Below, one piece after another: positions 8,845 to 18,454 of a stretch of DNA of 64,000 bases. The DNA comes from an uncultured Sulfitobacter sp. (GTDB taxonomy: Bacteria; Pseudomonadota; Alphaproteobacteria; Rhodobacterales; Rhodobacteraceae), in the NCBI GenBank assembly GCA_947502265.1, contig CANMZB010000005.1, positions 1-64,000 of the forward strand, in the 5' to 3' direction. Below the pieces are notes generated by a model. That model was given only the letters and a program-made list of their open reading frames with translations. It was not told where the DNA came from and did not search any database. The translations under genes were made by a program, and so were the position numbers. The stretch's first letter is position 1. Each line of letters starts with the position of its first letter.

Positions 8845-9314
8845 TAACTGTCCCCTTTGGGCAGATCAAGCATCGCCATGAATTCGGCCTCGGCGGCCAT
8901 CTCGCCCTCGACGGTGGCAACGCCCGAGAATTTCCAGATCTTGCCGCCCGCTTTGCCCCGAAGCGTTTTCAAATCCATCCGCAGAACATCCCCCGGCACC
9001 ACTTTGCGGCGGAATTTGCATTTGTCGATCGACATGAAATAAATCAGCATATTGCGGTCCATCTGGTCCAGCGCCACGCCGACCATAACACCAGCCGTTT
9101 GTGCCATCGCTTCGACGATCGTCACGCCGGGCATGATTGGAGTGCCGGGGAAATGGCCCTGGAAATGCGGCTCGTTCATCGTCACGTTCTTGTACCCCAC
9201 AGACGTGGCGGTGCCGTCAATCTCTTCGACCTTGTCGACCAGAAGGAAGGGGTAGCGGTGCGGCAGAATCCGCTGGATCATCTGGATGTCCGCGCGCTTG
9301 AGATCTTGGGTCAT
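8844..9314 (-). CDS. fabZ: 3-hydroxyacyl-ACP dehydratase FabZ
   Basis: A 156-aa hot-dog-fold dehydratase of fatty-acid elongation. The conserved [12 protein letters not shown], the catalytic His block [14 protein letters not shown] and the Glu-containing VEAMAQTAG are all present. The ATG at 9314 ([11 protein letters not shown]) is preferred over upstream in-frame starts because it gives the family length. Pairing with lpxA reflects competition for the shared 3-hydroxyacyl-ACP pool. Confidence 0.96.
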   Translation of the reverse strand: MTQDLKRADIQMIQRILPHRYPFLLVDKVEEIDGTATSVGYKNVTMNEPHFQGHFPGTPIMPGVTIVEAMAQTAGVMVGVALDQMDRNMLIYFMSIDKCKFRRKVVPGDVLRMDLKTLRGKAGGKIWKFSGVATVEGEMAAEAEFMAMLDLPKGDS

Positions 9315-9388
9315 GAATTTTCCTTCGGCGTATTTCATTCGGAGCAAACTGCTAGCAATTCAACCGCGCCGGAGCAAGCCGCGCCGGT

Positions 9389-9955
9389 TCAATCTTGCGC
9401 GCCGGGCGTGACTTGCGGAATCGAGGCCCCTTCCCCCAATGTCCGGTTGAGTCGCGAAACGGCGGCGACGGTAATATCGCTGCTGTTGGCGCTAATGAAC
9501 ACCGTGCGCCGTTCCAGCACGACGATCGCACCGGCCTCTTCCATCAGCATTTCAAGCACGGGTGCCGCCGCCTCAAGGAACACCTCGCGCTCGCGGTCCA
9601 GAAGTTCGGTCAAGGCACGGGATTTCGCGGCCTGCGTTCTGCGGGTTTCCTGCACCCGTTCGTCAAAAGCGTTGGCCAGCGGGCGAAATTCCTCCGGTGT
9701 CATCGTCGCGCGCCGGTCTGTCAGGCTTTGTTCTTGAGCGGCCAGATCAGATTCGATCCGGCGGTTTTCGGCGGCCAGTTCTTGCCCGAGCGTCTCGACC
9801 TCGCGCGCGACACGCTTGCCAAAATCACTGCTGAGAAACAGGCGCTCACTGTCGATCGTGAGGATCGGCGTAACGCCTCCCCCTTGTTGCGCCGACAGGG
9901 TCGCCCCGAAGAGCGCCCCTATCGTTATCAATGCGGCGAAAAACGCGCGTCGCAT
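9389..9955 (-). CDS. OmpH/Skp-family periplasmic chaperone
   Basis: A 188-aa protein with a cleavable-looking signal peptide (residues 1 to about 22, ending LSAQQ). It is followed by ILTIDSERLFLSSDFGKRV, the typical Skp/OmpH opening, then long charged helices (ELAAENRRIESDLAAQEQSL, VQETRRTQAAKSRALTELL) that form the chaperone's tentacles. Skp-type proteins carry unfolded outer-membrane proteins through the periplasm. It is three bases downstream of bamA in the same operon, which supports this role. Sequence conservation in the family is low. Confidence 0.88.
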   Translation of the reverse strand: MRRAFFAALITIGALFGATLSAQQGGGVTPILTIDSERLFLSSDFGKRVAREVETLGQELAAENRRIESDLAAQEQSLTDRRATMTPEEFRPLANAFDERVQETRRTQAAKSRALTELLDREREVFLEAAAPVLEMLMEEAGAIVVLERRTVFISANSSDITVAAVSRLNRTLGEGASIPQVTPGAQD

Positions 9956-9958
9956 CGT

Positions 9959-12316
9959 CTAGAATTGCGTCTGCAAGGTCACTTCGAACTTCTGCTCGCG
10001 GTCGTATTCTTCCTTGCGGATCGCATCGGACACGTTGAATTGCAGCGGCCCGACGGGTGTATCCCAATACAGCGAAACACCGATGACATGACGGAAAGAA
10101 CCGCTTGAGCCGCTCACCGAGCTTGTATCATAGCTCACATCCGCCAGATCCCACAGGTTGCCCACATCGTAGAACACACCACCACGGATGCCGTATTCCT
10201 CTGGCAGCCCGATGGGAAAGATCGCTTCGAGACGACCCACAACATACATGTTTCCGCCCAGCGTATCGCCGTCAGCAGCCCCCGTATCACGCGGACCAAT
10301 GCCGCCCGGTTCGAACCCGCGCAACTGTGACGGCGTCAACACAAAGCGATCAATCGCGCGGTTCGTGCCGCCACGCCACGCCAATGCCCCGCCTTCCAGC
10401 GTCGCACGCAGGGTGATTTCCTCGTTAAATATTTTCTTCTCGCCGATCACCTTGGCAACAGTGCGAATATATTCTTGGTCACCGCCCAATCCGGCAAAAT
10501 CCTGGCTAAAGCGGAAAAGGACTCCCGCCGTTGGATCCAGACCCGTGATGCGGGTATCATAGCTGTACTCGTAACCGATGGCCGAGCTGACAAGTGCGTC
10601 GGCATCTATGTCATTCTGGATGGTATTGCCGTGTTCCTTCGGATCACGCTCCAGCATCTCAGTCTCTTGTACAGTGTAGCGCATTTGCAGCCGCCCGTTT
10701 TCACTGACCGGAAAGGTCAGAGCGGGCTGAAACGTCAAACGCTTGGTGTCATAGGTCGCGAAAGAGGAGGTTGTTTCCGTATAATCCAGCTCAAAGCTGA
10801 ACGCCACATCACGCCCAAGCAGTGACGGTTCCACAAAGCGCAGGCCATAACGGCGCGCTTCGGAAGCTGTCGACAGGTTAAGATACAACTTCTGGCCACG
10901 CCCGACAAAGTTTTCCTCGGCAAAGCTGATGGCGACACCAAGACCGTCGCTAGACGAGAACGAGCCGCCAAAATTCAGCGAGCCTGTCGGCTTTTCCTCG
11001 ACATCGACATCAATGATGACCTGCTCGGGGCCTGAGCCTTCGCGGGCGTTCACTTGTGCCGTCTCGAAATACCCCAGCGCACGAATGCGCTCTGCGGACT
11101 GGCGGATTTCGCGCGGATTGAACGGGTCGCCCTCGACACTGTCAAACTGGCGGCGCACAACGGAATCAAGCGTGGCGGTGTTGCCCTCGATGTCAATCCG
11201 TTCGACAAAGATGCGCGGCCCGCGCGACAGGACAAATTCGACATCCAGCGTCAGATCACGGTCGTTGCGGACAATGCGTGGTTCGATCCGCATGAAATCA
11301 ACGCCGTCGCGGATGGCCTGACGCTCCAGACGTGCAATATCCGCGTCCACCAGCGTGGGGGAGTAAATCACACCGGGCTTGACCTTGACGATCCGAGCGT
11401 AAGCATCGCCATCCACATTCGGCAATTCGGATGTCACCGACACCTGGCCGAACTGGAATTGCTGGCCTTCCTGCACGTTGAAGCCGACGAAATAGCCGTC
11501 GCGTTCCTGCGTCAGCTGCGCGTTCACCGAGTTCACGCGCATATCAACATAGCCGCGCGACAGATAGAAATCTCGCAGAAGCTGCTTGTCGAATTCCACG
11601 CGGTCTTCGACGAAAGTATCGCTGCGGACCAGACGGCGGAACAGGCCCGCCTGCTTGGTTCCCAGCACACGGCGCAAGCGGCGGTCCGAATACTTGCGGT
11701 TACCGATAAAGCTAAGTCGTTCGATTTCGACGTTGTCGCCCTCAAACACTTCAAACACCAGATCGACGCGGTTCTGGTTGCGCTTGATCACTTTGGGTTG
11801 AACGCGTGCCGCGAGACGACCACTGTTGGCATAGGCCTCCGCAATGGCGTTTGCATCACGCTCGGCCTGATCGGGGCTGAACACACGCCGCGCGGTTGAA
11901 TTGATCACCGCAGTCAGCGCATCATCCTTGATCCGGCGGTTTCCCTCAAAGGAAATCCGGTTGATTGTTGGCAGCTCGACGACCGTGATCGTAAGCGTGC
12001 CCCCCTGCGGCTCAATAGCAACGGTTTCGAACAGACCCGAGTTGTTGAGCCGTTGAAATGCATCGTTGAGTTGCCCGCCGCTCACCGGCTGGCCACGCGC
12101 GATTCCGGCCTGTCCCAGAATGGCGCTATCGCCGATCCTCTGGTTGCCCTCGATGCGAACCGTATTAAATTGATATTGCTGCGCGCTGACTTGCGGTGCC
12201 GGAGCGACCCAAGCCGTTGTCATCAATAACGAAAATGCGAGCCCTTTAAGGCCCGTCGCGATTACACTGCTCTGCTCGTGATCGCGCGTGCCGCGCGTTC
12301 GTGACCCCAGTCCCAT
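9959..12316 (-). CDS. bamA: Outer membrane protein assembly factor BamA
   Basis: A 785-aa Omp85 protein: signal sequence (around residues 25-47, ending APQVSAQQ), five POTRA domains (FNTVRIEGNQRIGDSAIL opens POTRA 1, RIFVERIDIEGN opens POTRA 5) and a C-terminal 16-strand barrel ending in aromatic TLQTQF, the usual BAM recognition signature. It inserts beta-barrel proteins into the outer membrane. The ATG at 12316 is preferred; an in-frame start exists at 12367. It is followed at once by the skp-like gene. Confidence 0.97.
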   Translation of the reverse strand: MGLGSRTRGTRDHEQSSVIATGLKGLAFSLLMTTAWVAPAPQVSAQQYQFNTVRIEGNQRIGDSAILGQAGIARGQPVSGGQLNDAFQRLNNSGLFETVAIEPQGGTLTITVVELPTINRISFEGNRRIKDDALTAVINSTARRVFSPDQAERDANAIAEAYANSGRLAARVQPKVIKRNQNRVDLVFEVFEGDNVEIERLSFIGNRKYSDRRLRRVLGTKQAGLFRRLVRSDTFVEDRVEFDKQLLRDFYLSRGYVDMRVNSVNAQLTQERDGYFVGFNVQEGQQFQFGQVSVTSELPNVDGDAYARIVKVKPGVIYSPTLVDADIARLERQAIRDGVDFMRIEPRIVRNDRDLTLDVEFVLSRGPRIFVERIDIEGNTATLDSVVRRQFDSVEGDPFNPREIRQSAERIRALGYFETAQVNAREGSGPEQVIIDVDVEEKPTGSLNFGGSFSSSDGLGVAISFAEENFVGRGQKLYLNLSTASEARRYGLRFVEPSLLGRDVAFSFELDYTETTSSFATYDTKRLTFQPALTFPVSENGRLQMRYTVQETEMLERDPKEHGNTIQNDIDADALVSSAIGYEYSYDTRITGLDPTAGVLFRFSQDFAGLGGDQEYIRTVAKVIGEKKIFNEEITLRATLEGGALAWRGGTNRAIDRFVLTPSQLRGFEPGGIGPRDTGAADGDTLGGNMYVVGRLEAIFPIGLPEEYGIRGGVFYDVGNLWDLADVSYDTSSVSGSSGSFRHVIGVSLYWDTPVGPLQFNVSDAIRKEEYDREQKFEVTLQTQF

Positions 12317-12411
12317 GGTTTTTACCAATCTTATAGACACCGTTAGCTTCCTGAGTACCCTCCACACTGCGGCTTGTCAAAACCTCTACGGCGCTTTTTT
12401 TGAAACGCCAA

Positions 12412-12447
12412 AAGGCCCGCGCACTGCGCAGAGCCTTGTTTTGATTT
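12412..12447 (-). terminator. Possible intrinsic terminator or attenuator upstream of bamA
   Basis: AAGGC-CC-GCGC-ACT-GCGC-AGA-GCCTT forms a GC-rich stem (12412-12437). On the minus strand it ends in CCTTTT. It lies between the 42-aa ORF and bamA, so it could partially terminate transcripts coming from rseP. The T-run is short. Confidence 0.4.
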
Positions 12448-12465
12448 GGCAAGAGCGGGGTGAAG

Positions 12466-12594
12466 CTATTGCAGGCCGCCGATAAACGCACCCGCAGCCA
12501 ATGCGATGGCAATCGTTACGAAATACAGCGCGCGATCCCAGTTGAGATCCACAAGAACGCTCAATCCGCGGTAGCCTTTTGAAATCGTCTGCAT
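12466..12594 (-). CDS. Small conserved-looking membrane ORF (42 aa) between rseP and bamA
   Basis: The ATG at 12594 opens a 42-codon frame. A polar N-terminus (MQTISKGYRGLSVLVDLNWDR) is followed by one hydrophobic segment (ALYFVTIAIALAAGAFIGG) and then LQ-stop. It lies in the otherwise empty 430-bp gap between rseP and bamA, on the operon strand, upstream of a GC-rich hairpin. There is no strong SD. Function is unknown. The single membrane helix and location suggest an envelope-related microprotein, but that is inference. Confidence 0.55.
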   Translation of the reverse strand: MQTISKGYRGLSVLVDLNWDRALYFVTIAIALAAGAFIGGLQ

Positions 12595-12744
12595 GGGGGG
12601 CACTCTCTTTCCATCGATCACTTAATCAGATGTTAGGTAGCTGTGGAATATGGCATAGACGGGGGGCAAATGTGGCAAAAGCAAGGCTTTCACCCTGCTT
12701 TGCTCTTTCCTGCCCAATATTAGTTCCAGTATCGGCTTTCACCT

Positions 12745-14097
12745 TTAAGGACAAAACAGATCGTTACCGAGCGCAAACAGCATCAGTCCCAAAACCAGCA
12801 TGATCCCCACCGTCATCAATATCCGCAGCGCGGCATCGCTAGGCGGTTTGCCCGCCACAGCCTCGTAGGCGTAAAACGTCAGATGACCGCCATCAAGCGC
12901 TGGGATCGGAAACAGGTTAAGCAGTCCGACAGCCGTGCTCAGCACCGCGATAAAGTTGATAAAGCTGGCCGTGCCCTGACTTGCCATCGCGCCGGAAACC
13001 TTGGCGATACCGACAGGGCCGGACATGTTGCAGGTGCTGATCGCCCCCGTCACCATATGCCACATCCCCGACATCGACCCCTTGATGATCCGCCATGTTC
13101 CGGCCACGCCGCTTTTTGCGGCATCTATCAGGCTTGGCGTTTCGGTTGCGGGGGTGATCGCCGTGGCGCTGGAAATCCCGATCCGTAGCACGTTTTTAAA
13201 ACTGCCATCGGGTTGCGGTTCGTCGGTTGATTTCGGCACCAGCGTGAACGTAAGGGTTTCCCCCTCCCGCCAGACCTCAAGCAACAGCGCGGCGCCCTCC
13301 GAACCTTCAACAGCGTCCTTGAGATGCTTGAAGGCAAATGCCGGCTCCCCGTCAATTGCCGTAATCACATCGCCCGCCTGAAGTCCGGCCTCATAGGCGG
13401 CCGTTTCGGGACCGACACCGCCCACGAGCGCAGGCATCAGATAAGGTCCCGGCACAGTCAAGGTCGTTCCGCCCCGCAGCACAGTATAGTCCAGCACCGG
13501 TTCGACCGGCAGCGCGTCAAGAAATTCGACGTATTCGATGCCATTGGCTGCATCCGGCATCTGACGGCCCGCGATGGCGGTGATCACGTCGCCCTGTTCC
13601 AGCCCTTGGGTCATCGACGGCAGCGGCTTAAGCGCCTCAACGGTCAGCGGTTCGCGCACGGTGCCAAGGCTGAGGGCGATGCCGCCGAACACCAATATCG
13701 ACAGCGCAAAGTTGAAAGCCGGACCTGCCGCAACCGTGAGCGCACGCGCCCAAAGCGGCGCGCCGTGCATCGTTTCGCGCAACCGGACCGGATCGGTGGC
13801 AACTTCTTCCATCGCCTCCTCATCCTTGCCCGATGCAGCGTTCGCATCGCCCGCGAATTTCACATAACCGCCAAAGGGCAGCAAAGCGATTTGCCAGCGC
13901 GTGCCGTGTTTATCATCACGCGCGTATATTACCGGCCCGAACCCCAGCGAGAAAACATCCGCCTTGATGCCGCACCAGCGCCCGACGATGTAATGACCAT
14001 ACTCATGGATCGCCACGATCACCGACAATGCGACGATAAACGCCAGCAACGTCCAGATAAAACCGCCGAACTGCGGAACCAGTGTTGTGAAATCCAA
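12745..14097 (-). CDS. rseP: Site-2 intramembrane zinc metalloprotease RseP
   Basis: A 450-aa M50 protease. The zinc site HEYGH is at 31-35 in the first membrane segment. Two PDZ-like domains follow (LEQGDVITAIAGRQMPD; YEAGLQAGDVITAIDGEPAF). The third zinc ligand motif is in FPIPALDGGHL within the C-terminal membrane segments, preceded by MSGPVGIAK. It performs regulated intramembrane cleavage of anti-sigma factors and signal-peptide remnants. It sits 4 bp downstream of dxr. Confidence 0.96.
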   Translation of the reverse strand: MDFTTLVPQFGGFIWTLLAFIVALSVIVAIHEYGHYIVGRWCGIKADVFSLGFGPVIYARDDKHGTRWQIALLPFGGYVKFAGDANAASGKDEEAMEEVATDPVRLRETMHGAPLWARALTVAAGPAFNFALSILVFGGIALSLGTVREPLTVEALKPLPSMTQGLEQGDVITAIAGRQMPDAANGIEYVEFLDALPVEPVLDYTVLRGGTTLTVPGPYLMPALVGGVGPETAAYEAGLQAGDVITAIDGEPAFAFKHLKDAVEGSEGAALLLEVWREGETLTFTLVPKSTDEPQPDGSFKNVLRIGISSATAITPATETPSLIDAAKSGVAGTWRIIKGSMSGMWHMVTGAISTCNMSGPVGIAKVSGAMASQGTASFINFIAVLSTAVGLLNLFPIPALDGGHLTFYAYEAVAGKPPSDAALRILMTVGIMLVLGLMLFALGNDLFCP

Positions 14098-14101
14098 TGC
14101 T

Positions 14102-15274
14102 TTATCCTGCTCTTTTTAGAATAGCTGCTTGTGCAGCCTTACGTGCGAGATGGTCGATATTCAGCACGTTATCAAGGGTCATGGTGGCATCAATGTGACC
14201 GGCTTGTGCATCCATAGCGTCAAGCGTTTCGGCCACAATGTCAGACATCCGGGTAAATCCGATGGCACCGGCGATAAAACCGTCAAGTGCGGTTTCCTTT
14301 GCGGCGTTAAACACCGCCCCCGCCAGACCGCGCCGCGCCATGACTTCGCGCGCGATCCGCAGCGCGGGCCAGCGCACGTCATCAGGCGCGCGAAAATCAA
14401 AGCGCCCAATCGCCGCCAGATCAAGCCGCTCCACCGGCAATTTTTGCCGATGCGGGTGATGCAGGGCATAGCCGATCGCGTGGCGCATATCGGGCGGGCC
14501 GACATGCGCCATCAAGGCACCATCATTAAACCCGACAAGGGCATGGATCATCGACTGTGGATGGATCAGAACCTCGATCTGGCGTGGTGAAACATTGAAA
14601 AACTCTCGAGTTTCAATAACTTCCATCGCTTTGTTAAACATGGATGCGCTGTCAATGGTGATGCGCTGGCCCATGTCCCAATTGGGGTGGTTCGAGGCCT
14701 GTGCAAGCGTCGCCTGCGGCAACTCTTCAAGCGGCCAGTCGCGAAACGCACCGCCGGAAGCCGTGATGATGATTCGCTCGACGGCATCCATCTGCTCGCC
14801 CACCAATGCCTGAAACACCGCCGAATGTTCGCTGTCCACCGGCAGGATCGTGGCGCCGTGCTCCCTTCCCGTCTGGATCAGCAACGCGCCCGCGCACACC
14901 AGCGATTCCTTGTTGGCCAGTGCCAATGTGCAGCCCTGCGCCAGCGCCGCCATGCCCGGTGCAAGCCCCGCAGCACCGACGATTGCGGACATGATCCAGT
15001 CCGCAGGACGGCTCGCCGCCTCCACGATGGCACGGCTGCCCGCCGCCGCCTCGACGCCCGACCCGATCAAGGCCGCGCGCAGGTCATCCAGGCGTGTCTC
15101 GTCTGCGGTGATGGCGATATCGGCGCGAAGCGCGATGGCGTCCCGTGCCAGTTGCGCCACATTGCTGGCCCCTGTGAGGGCTACAACATCATAATCGTCC
15201 GGCGCGCGCCGGATCAGATCAAGGGTGTTCTGGCCAATGGAGCCGGTCGCGCCAAAAATGCTTACGCGCCGCAT
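14102..15274 (-). CDS. dxr: 1-deoxy-D-xylulose 5-phosphate reductoisomerase Dxr
   Basis: A 390-aa enzyme of the MEP isoprenoid pathway that converts DXP to MEP with NADPH. The N-terminal nucleotide-binding motif is SIFGATGSIGQNTLDL, followed by LALANKESLVCAG. The metal/substrate site is LPVDSEHSAVFQ and the flexible-loop block is ASNHPNWDMGQRITIDSASM. The family length is intact. It is placed between cdsA and rseP, the classical order. Confidence 0.97.
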   Translation of the reverse strand: MRRVSIFGATGSIGQNTLDLIRRAPDDYDVVALTGASNVAQLARDAIALRADIAITADETRLDDLRAALIGSGVEAAAGSRAIVEAASRPADWIMSAIVGAAGLAPGMAALAQGCTLALANKESLVCAGALLIQTGREHGATILPVDSEHSAVFQALVGEQMDAVERIIITASGGAFRDWPLEELPQATLAQASNHPNWDMGQRITIDSASMFNKAMEVIETREFFNVSPRQIEVLIHPQSMIHALVGFNDGALMAHVGPPDMRHAIGYALHHPHRQKLPVERLDLAAIGRFDFRAPDDVRWPALRIAREVMARRGLAGAVFNAAKETALDGFIAGAIGFTRMSDIVAETLDAMDAQAGHIDATMTLDNVLNIDHLARKAAQAAILKRAG

Positions 15275-15277
15275 AGA

Positions 15278-16090
15278 TCAGCCGACACCGGGCGGGAAGC
15301 CAATGAATTGGCCGATAACAAGCAAAAACAACGCCGCCCCCAGCATCCCGTCGAACCGGTCCATCAGGCCACCATGACCGGGGATCAGGTTCGAGCTGTC
15401 CTTGACGCCCATTTTACGCTTCAGCCCGCTTTCCGCGATGTCCCCCATCTGGGAGGCCATTGAAATGGCAATGGAAATTCCGATAAGCTGGAGGCCGACA
15501 CCGGTGTTGGTCGAGAACAACAGGCCCACCAGTGCTGCACCAATCCAGCCCGCAGCGGTGCCGGACCATGTCTTTTTCGGGCTGACCCTGGGCCAGAATT
15601 TCGGCCCGCCAATAGCACGGCCTGCGAAATATCCTACGACGTCAGTGACCACAACAACAAGCACGAGCCACATCATCCAGCCCACGCCCATGTCGTCACG
15701 CACCTGCATCATGCCAAAACCGGCGAGCAGGATCATCACGGTGAACGCTACATAAATCGTGCGGTTCCGCTCAAGGTAGCCAAACCCGACAAGCCCGGGT
15801 GCCAGAAGCAAGGGCAGCGCAAAACCGACCGGCAGATAGACCGCCGCCAAAACAGCTCCTCCCGTGAAGCTGCCCAACATCAATTGAGCCTTGGCAACAC
15901 CGGGGCGCAACATGCCCACCAGCTCCCACACCATCACACCACAGATCAGCGCGACCAGCAGATGAAACCAGTACCCCCCCATCCAGATACCAAACAGACC
16001 AACGACGACCATCGCAGCCGCCGACCCCATGCGCGCGGCCAGATCAGACCACCTTTCCGGTGATTTCGCAGGTTTTTCAGTGCGCGTCAT
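15278..16090 (-). CDS. cdsA: Phosphatidate cytidylyltransferase CdsA
   Basis: A 270-aa polytopic membrane enzyme that makes CDP-diacylglycerol, precursor of membrane phospholipids. Multiple hydrophobic segments precede the C-terminal CTP-transferase signature SGLKRKMGVKDSSNLIPGHG, then GGLMDRFDGML. The ATG at 16090 gives MTRTEKPAKSPERW before the first membrane segment. The gene starts 11 bp after uppS. Confidence 0.96.
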   Translation of the reverse strand: MTRTEKPAKSPERWSDLAARMGSAAAMVVVGLFGIWMGGYWFHLLVALICGVMVWELVGMLRPGVAKAQLMLGSFTGGAVLAAVYLPVGFALPLLLAPGLVGFGYLERNRTIYVAFTVMILLAGFGMMQVRDDMGVGWMMWLVLVVVVTDVVGYFAGRAIGGPKFWPRVSPKKTWSGTAAGWIGAALVGLLFSTNTGVGLQLIGISIAISMASQMGDIAESGLKRKMGVKDSSNLIPGHGGLMDRFDGMLGAALFLLVIGQFIGFPPGVG

Positions 16091-16101
16091 ATCAGGTTTC
16101 C

Positions 16102-16854
16102 TCACGTCTTGACGGCCCCGAACCGGCGATCGCGCCCGCCATAGGATGCACACAGCTTCGCGAACTCCTCGCGGGTGAAATCGGGCCAGAGCGTATCGAT
16201 GAATTCATATTCGGCATAGGCGGACTGCCACAGCAAAAAATTTGAAATCCGGGCTTCGCCGCTGGTGCGAATTACCAGATCAGGGTCAGGTAAAACATAA
16301 GTATCCAAATACCTTGGAAGGGTTTCTTCATCCACATCCGCAGGATCAAGCCTGCCGTCAGCGACATCCTGTGCAAGGCGTTTGGTGGCGCGGGCCACCT
16401 CGTCACGACCGCCGTAATTAAGCGCGATGGTCAGGTTCACACGGGTGTTATGTGCGGTTGCCGTTTCGAGATCGTTCATCAGCTTGACCAGCTTGTCATC
16501 CAGCCGCACACGATCTCCGATAAAACGCACACGCACGCCGTTTTCCCCCAAGGCGCGGGTTTCCTTGGCGATGTAGCGCCGAAAAAGGCTCATCAGTCCC
16601 GCAACCTCGACCTGTGTGCGCTTCCAGTTCTCGGTAGAGAAGGCAAAGATCGTCAGATATTCGACCCCGACATCGGGACAAGCCTCCACCACTTCGCGCA
16701 CACGCTTTGCGCCCGCGTGGTGGCCAAACAGGCGCGGACGTCCGCGCATCGTGGCCCAGCGGCCATTACCGTCCATGATGATCGCAACGTGCCGCGGGCC
16801 GCCCGGCTTCTGTTGAGGCAGCGGTTCCGGCTTCGCTTTGCCACGTTTGATCAT
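16102..16854 (-). CDS. uppS: Undecaprenyl diphosphate synthase UppS
   Basis: A 250-aa cis-prenyltransferase that makes the C55 lipid carrier for peptidoglycan and polysaccharides. The conserved start HVAIIMDGNGRWA carries the catalytic Asp. Also visible are GHHAGAKRVREVVEACPDVGV, YLTIFAFSTENWKR, TIALNYGGRDEV, and the C-terminal PDPDLVIRTSGEARISNFLLW and WPDF. The length is normal. Confidence 0.97.
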   Translation of the reverse strand: MIKRGKAKPEPLPQQKPGGPRHVAIIMDGNGRWATMRGRPRLFGHHAGAKRVREVVEACPDVGVEYLTIFAFSTENWKRTQVEVAGLMSLFRRYIAKETRALGENGVRVRFIGDRVRLDDKLVKLMNDLETATAHNTRVNLTIALNYGGRDEVARATKRLAQDVADGRLDPADVDEETLPRYLDTYVLPDPDLVIRTSGEARISNFLLWQSAYAEYEFIDTLWPDFTREEFAKLCASYGGRDRRFGAVKT

Positions 16855-16948
16855 ATCGGGCTGCCTTGCTGCTTCTCGGGGGTGGGTCCGGCAATGGAAC
16901 TGCCGAAACGAACGATGCCGCCCTCAAAAGGCGGCATCAGTGCCAAAA

Positions 16949-17512
16949 TCAGACCTGCATGATCTCGGCTTGTTTGGTTTCAAGCTGTTCGTCGATTGCG
17001 GTGATCAGTTTATTGGTTAAATCCTGCACTTCGCTTTCCCAGATCTTCTGGTCATCTTCCGACAGGCCGTCGGCTTTGGCTTTTTTGATCTGGTCCATGC
17101 CGTCGCGGCGGATGTTGCGGATGCTGACTCGGGCATTTTCGGCATAGCTGCCCGCGACTTTCGTCAACTGCGTACGGCGTTCCTCGTTCAACTCGGGGAT
17201 CGGCAACATGATGATCGTGCCGTTAAGCTGAGGGTTGATGCCCAGACCGCTTTCGCGGATGGCTTTTTCGACCTTGCCCACAAGGCCTTTGTCCCAGACG
17301 TTGATAGTGACCATCCGCGGCTCAGGCACGTTGACGGTGCCGACCTGGTTGATCGGGGTCATCTGCCCGTATGCATCCACCATCACCGGCTCCAGCATGG
17401 AGGCCGAGGCCCGCCCCGTGCGCAGCGACGCAAATTCGGTGCGCAGCGATGCGATGGCGCCTCTCATCCGGCGTTCAAGATCATCTGTATCCAGCATAAA
17501 GTCTTCAGACAT
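16949..17512 (-). CDS. frr: Ribosome recycling factor Frr
   Basis: A 187-aa protein that splits post-termination ribosomes together with EF-G. Characteristic blocks are [60 protein letters not shown] and [16 protein letters not shown]. The ATG at 17512 ([13 protein letters not shown]) fits the family; the longer upstream reading is not credible. It follows pyrH by about 110 bp. Confidence 0.97.
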   Translation of the reverse strand: MSEDFMLDTDDLERRMRGAIASLRTEFASLRTGRASASMLEPVMVDAYGQMTPINQVGTVNVPEPRMVTINVWDKGLVGKVEKAIRESGLGINPQLNGTIIMLPIPELNEERRTQLTKVAGSYAENARVSIRNIRRDGMDQIKKAKADGLSEDDQKIWESEVQDLTNKLITAIDEQLETKQAEIMQV

Positions 17513-17623
17513 GCGGTGTTCTCCTGTTCGGTGGCCGTGGCTCGGCCTTTGCAACGGGTTTAATCCGCTGCCTCGCAAAAGACCAGAAGGCTTTGCGCGT
17601 CAAATAGCCGGTGTGCGCCCTGC

Positions 17624-18349
17624 CTAGCCCTGAACGCGGGTGTAGGTGCCTTCACCGGCAAGGATGCCCTTGAACCCGCCCGGTTCGTCCAGTGAAAACA
17701 CGATGATCGGCAGGTTGTTATCACGCGCCAATGCGATGGCAGAGGCGTCCATCACCCCGAGCCGCTTGGCCAGCACATCATCATAGCTCACCGTATCATA
17801 GCGCACCGCGTCCGGGAATTTAACCGGATCTTTGTCATAAACGCCGTCTACCTTCGTTCCCTTGAAAATCGCCTCGCAGGACATCTCGTTGGCGCGCAGG
17901 GTCGCCGCCGTGTCGGTGGTGAAATACGGGTTGCCGGTCCCTGCCGCAAAGATACAGACGCGCTTTTTCTCAAGGTGGCGCACGGCGCGGCGGCGGATAT
18001 AAGGCTCGGCCACCTCGTTCATGGTGATGGCCGAAATAACGCGGGTATGAATGCCGAGCCCCTCCAGAGAAGACTGCATCGCCAGCGCGTTCATCACCGT
18101 GGCGAGCATCCCCATATAATCGGCGGTGGTCCGTTCCATCCCCTGGGCAGAGCCTTGCAACCCGCGAAAGATGTTACCGCCACCGATAACCATACAAATC
18201 TCGACATTCATGTCGTGCACCGATTTTACTTCGCGTGCGATCCGTTCCACCGTAGGCGGATGGAGGCCAAATCCCTGATCGCCCATCAACGCCTCGCCGG
18301 AAATCTTGAGCATGACACGGCGGAAAGCGGCTTTGGAGTGATCGGACAT
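17624..18349 (-). CDS. pyrH: Uridylate kinase PyrH
   Basis: A 241-aa amino-acid-kinase-fold UMP kinase (UMP to UDP). It shows [39 protein letters not shown], the nucleotide-site block [20 protein letters not shown], and [10 protein letters not shown]. The ATG at 18349 (MSDHSK) is chosen; an in-frame start farther upstream at 18409 is unlikely. It is the first gene of the minus-strand operon and is divergent from miaA, so 18350-18454 should hold both promoters. Confidence 0.97.
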   Translation of the reverse strand: MSDHSKAAFRRVMLKISGEALMGDQGFGLHPPTVERIAREVKSVHDMNVEICMVIGGGNIFRGLQGSAQGMERTTADYMGMLATVMNALAMQSSLEGLGIHTRVISAITMNEVAEPYIRRRAVRHLEKKRVCIFAAGTGNPYFTTDTAATLRANEMSCEAIFKGTKVDGVYDKDPVKFPDAVRYDTVSYDDVLAKRLGVMDASAIALARDNNLPIIVFSLDEPGGFKGILAGEGTYTRVQG

Positions 18350-18454
18350 GAGGGCACCTTTCGGGGGGTTATAACTGTCGGGCTTTCGCCTGCGCACAAA
18401 ATGTCGCAAATAGCTGCCAGATTCAATCCAGCGCGGAGGTTTGAGAGAAAAGAA

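Noticed and set aside
17975-18454. Upstream extension of the miaA frame
   Set aside because: It is antisense to pyrH, and the MiaA family starts about 20 residues before the P-loop, at 18455.
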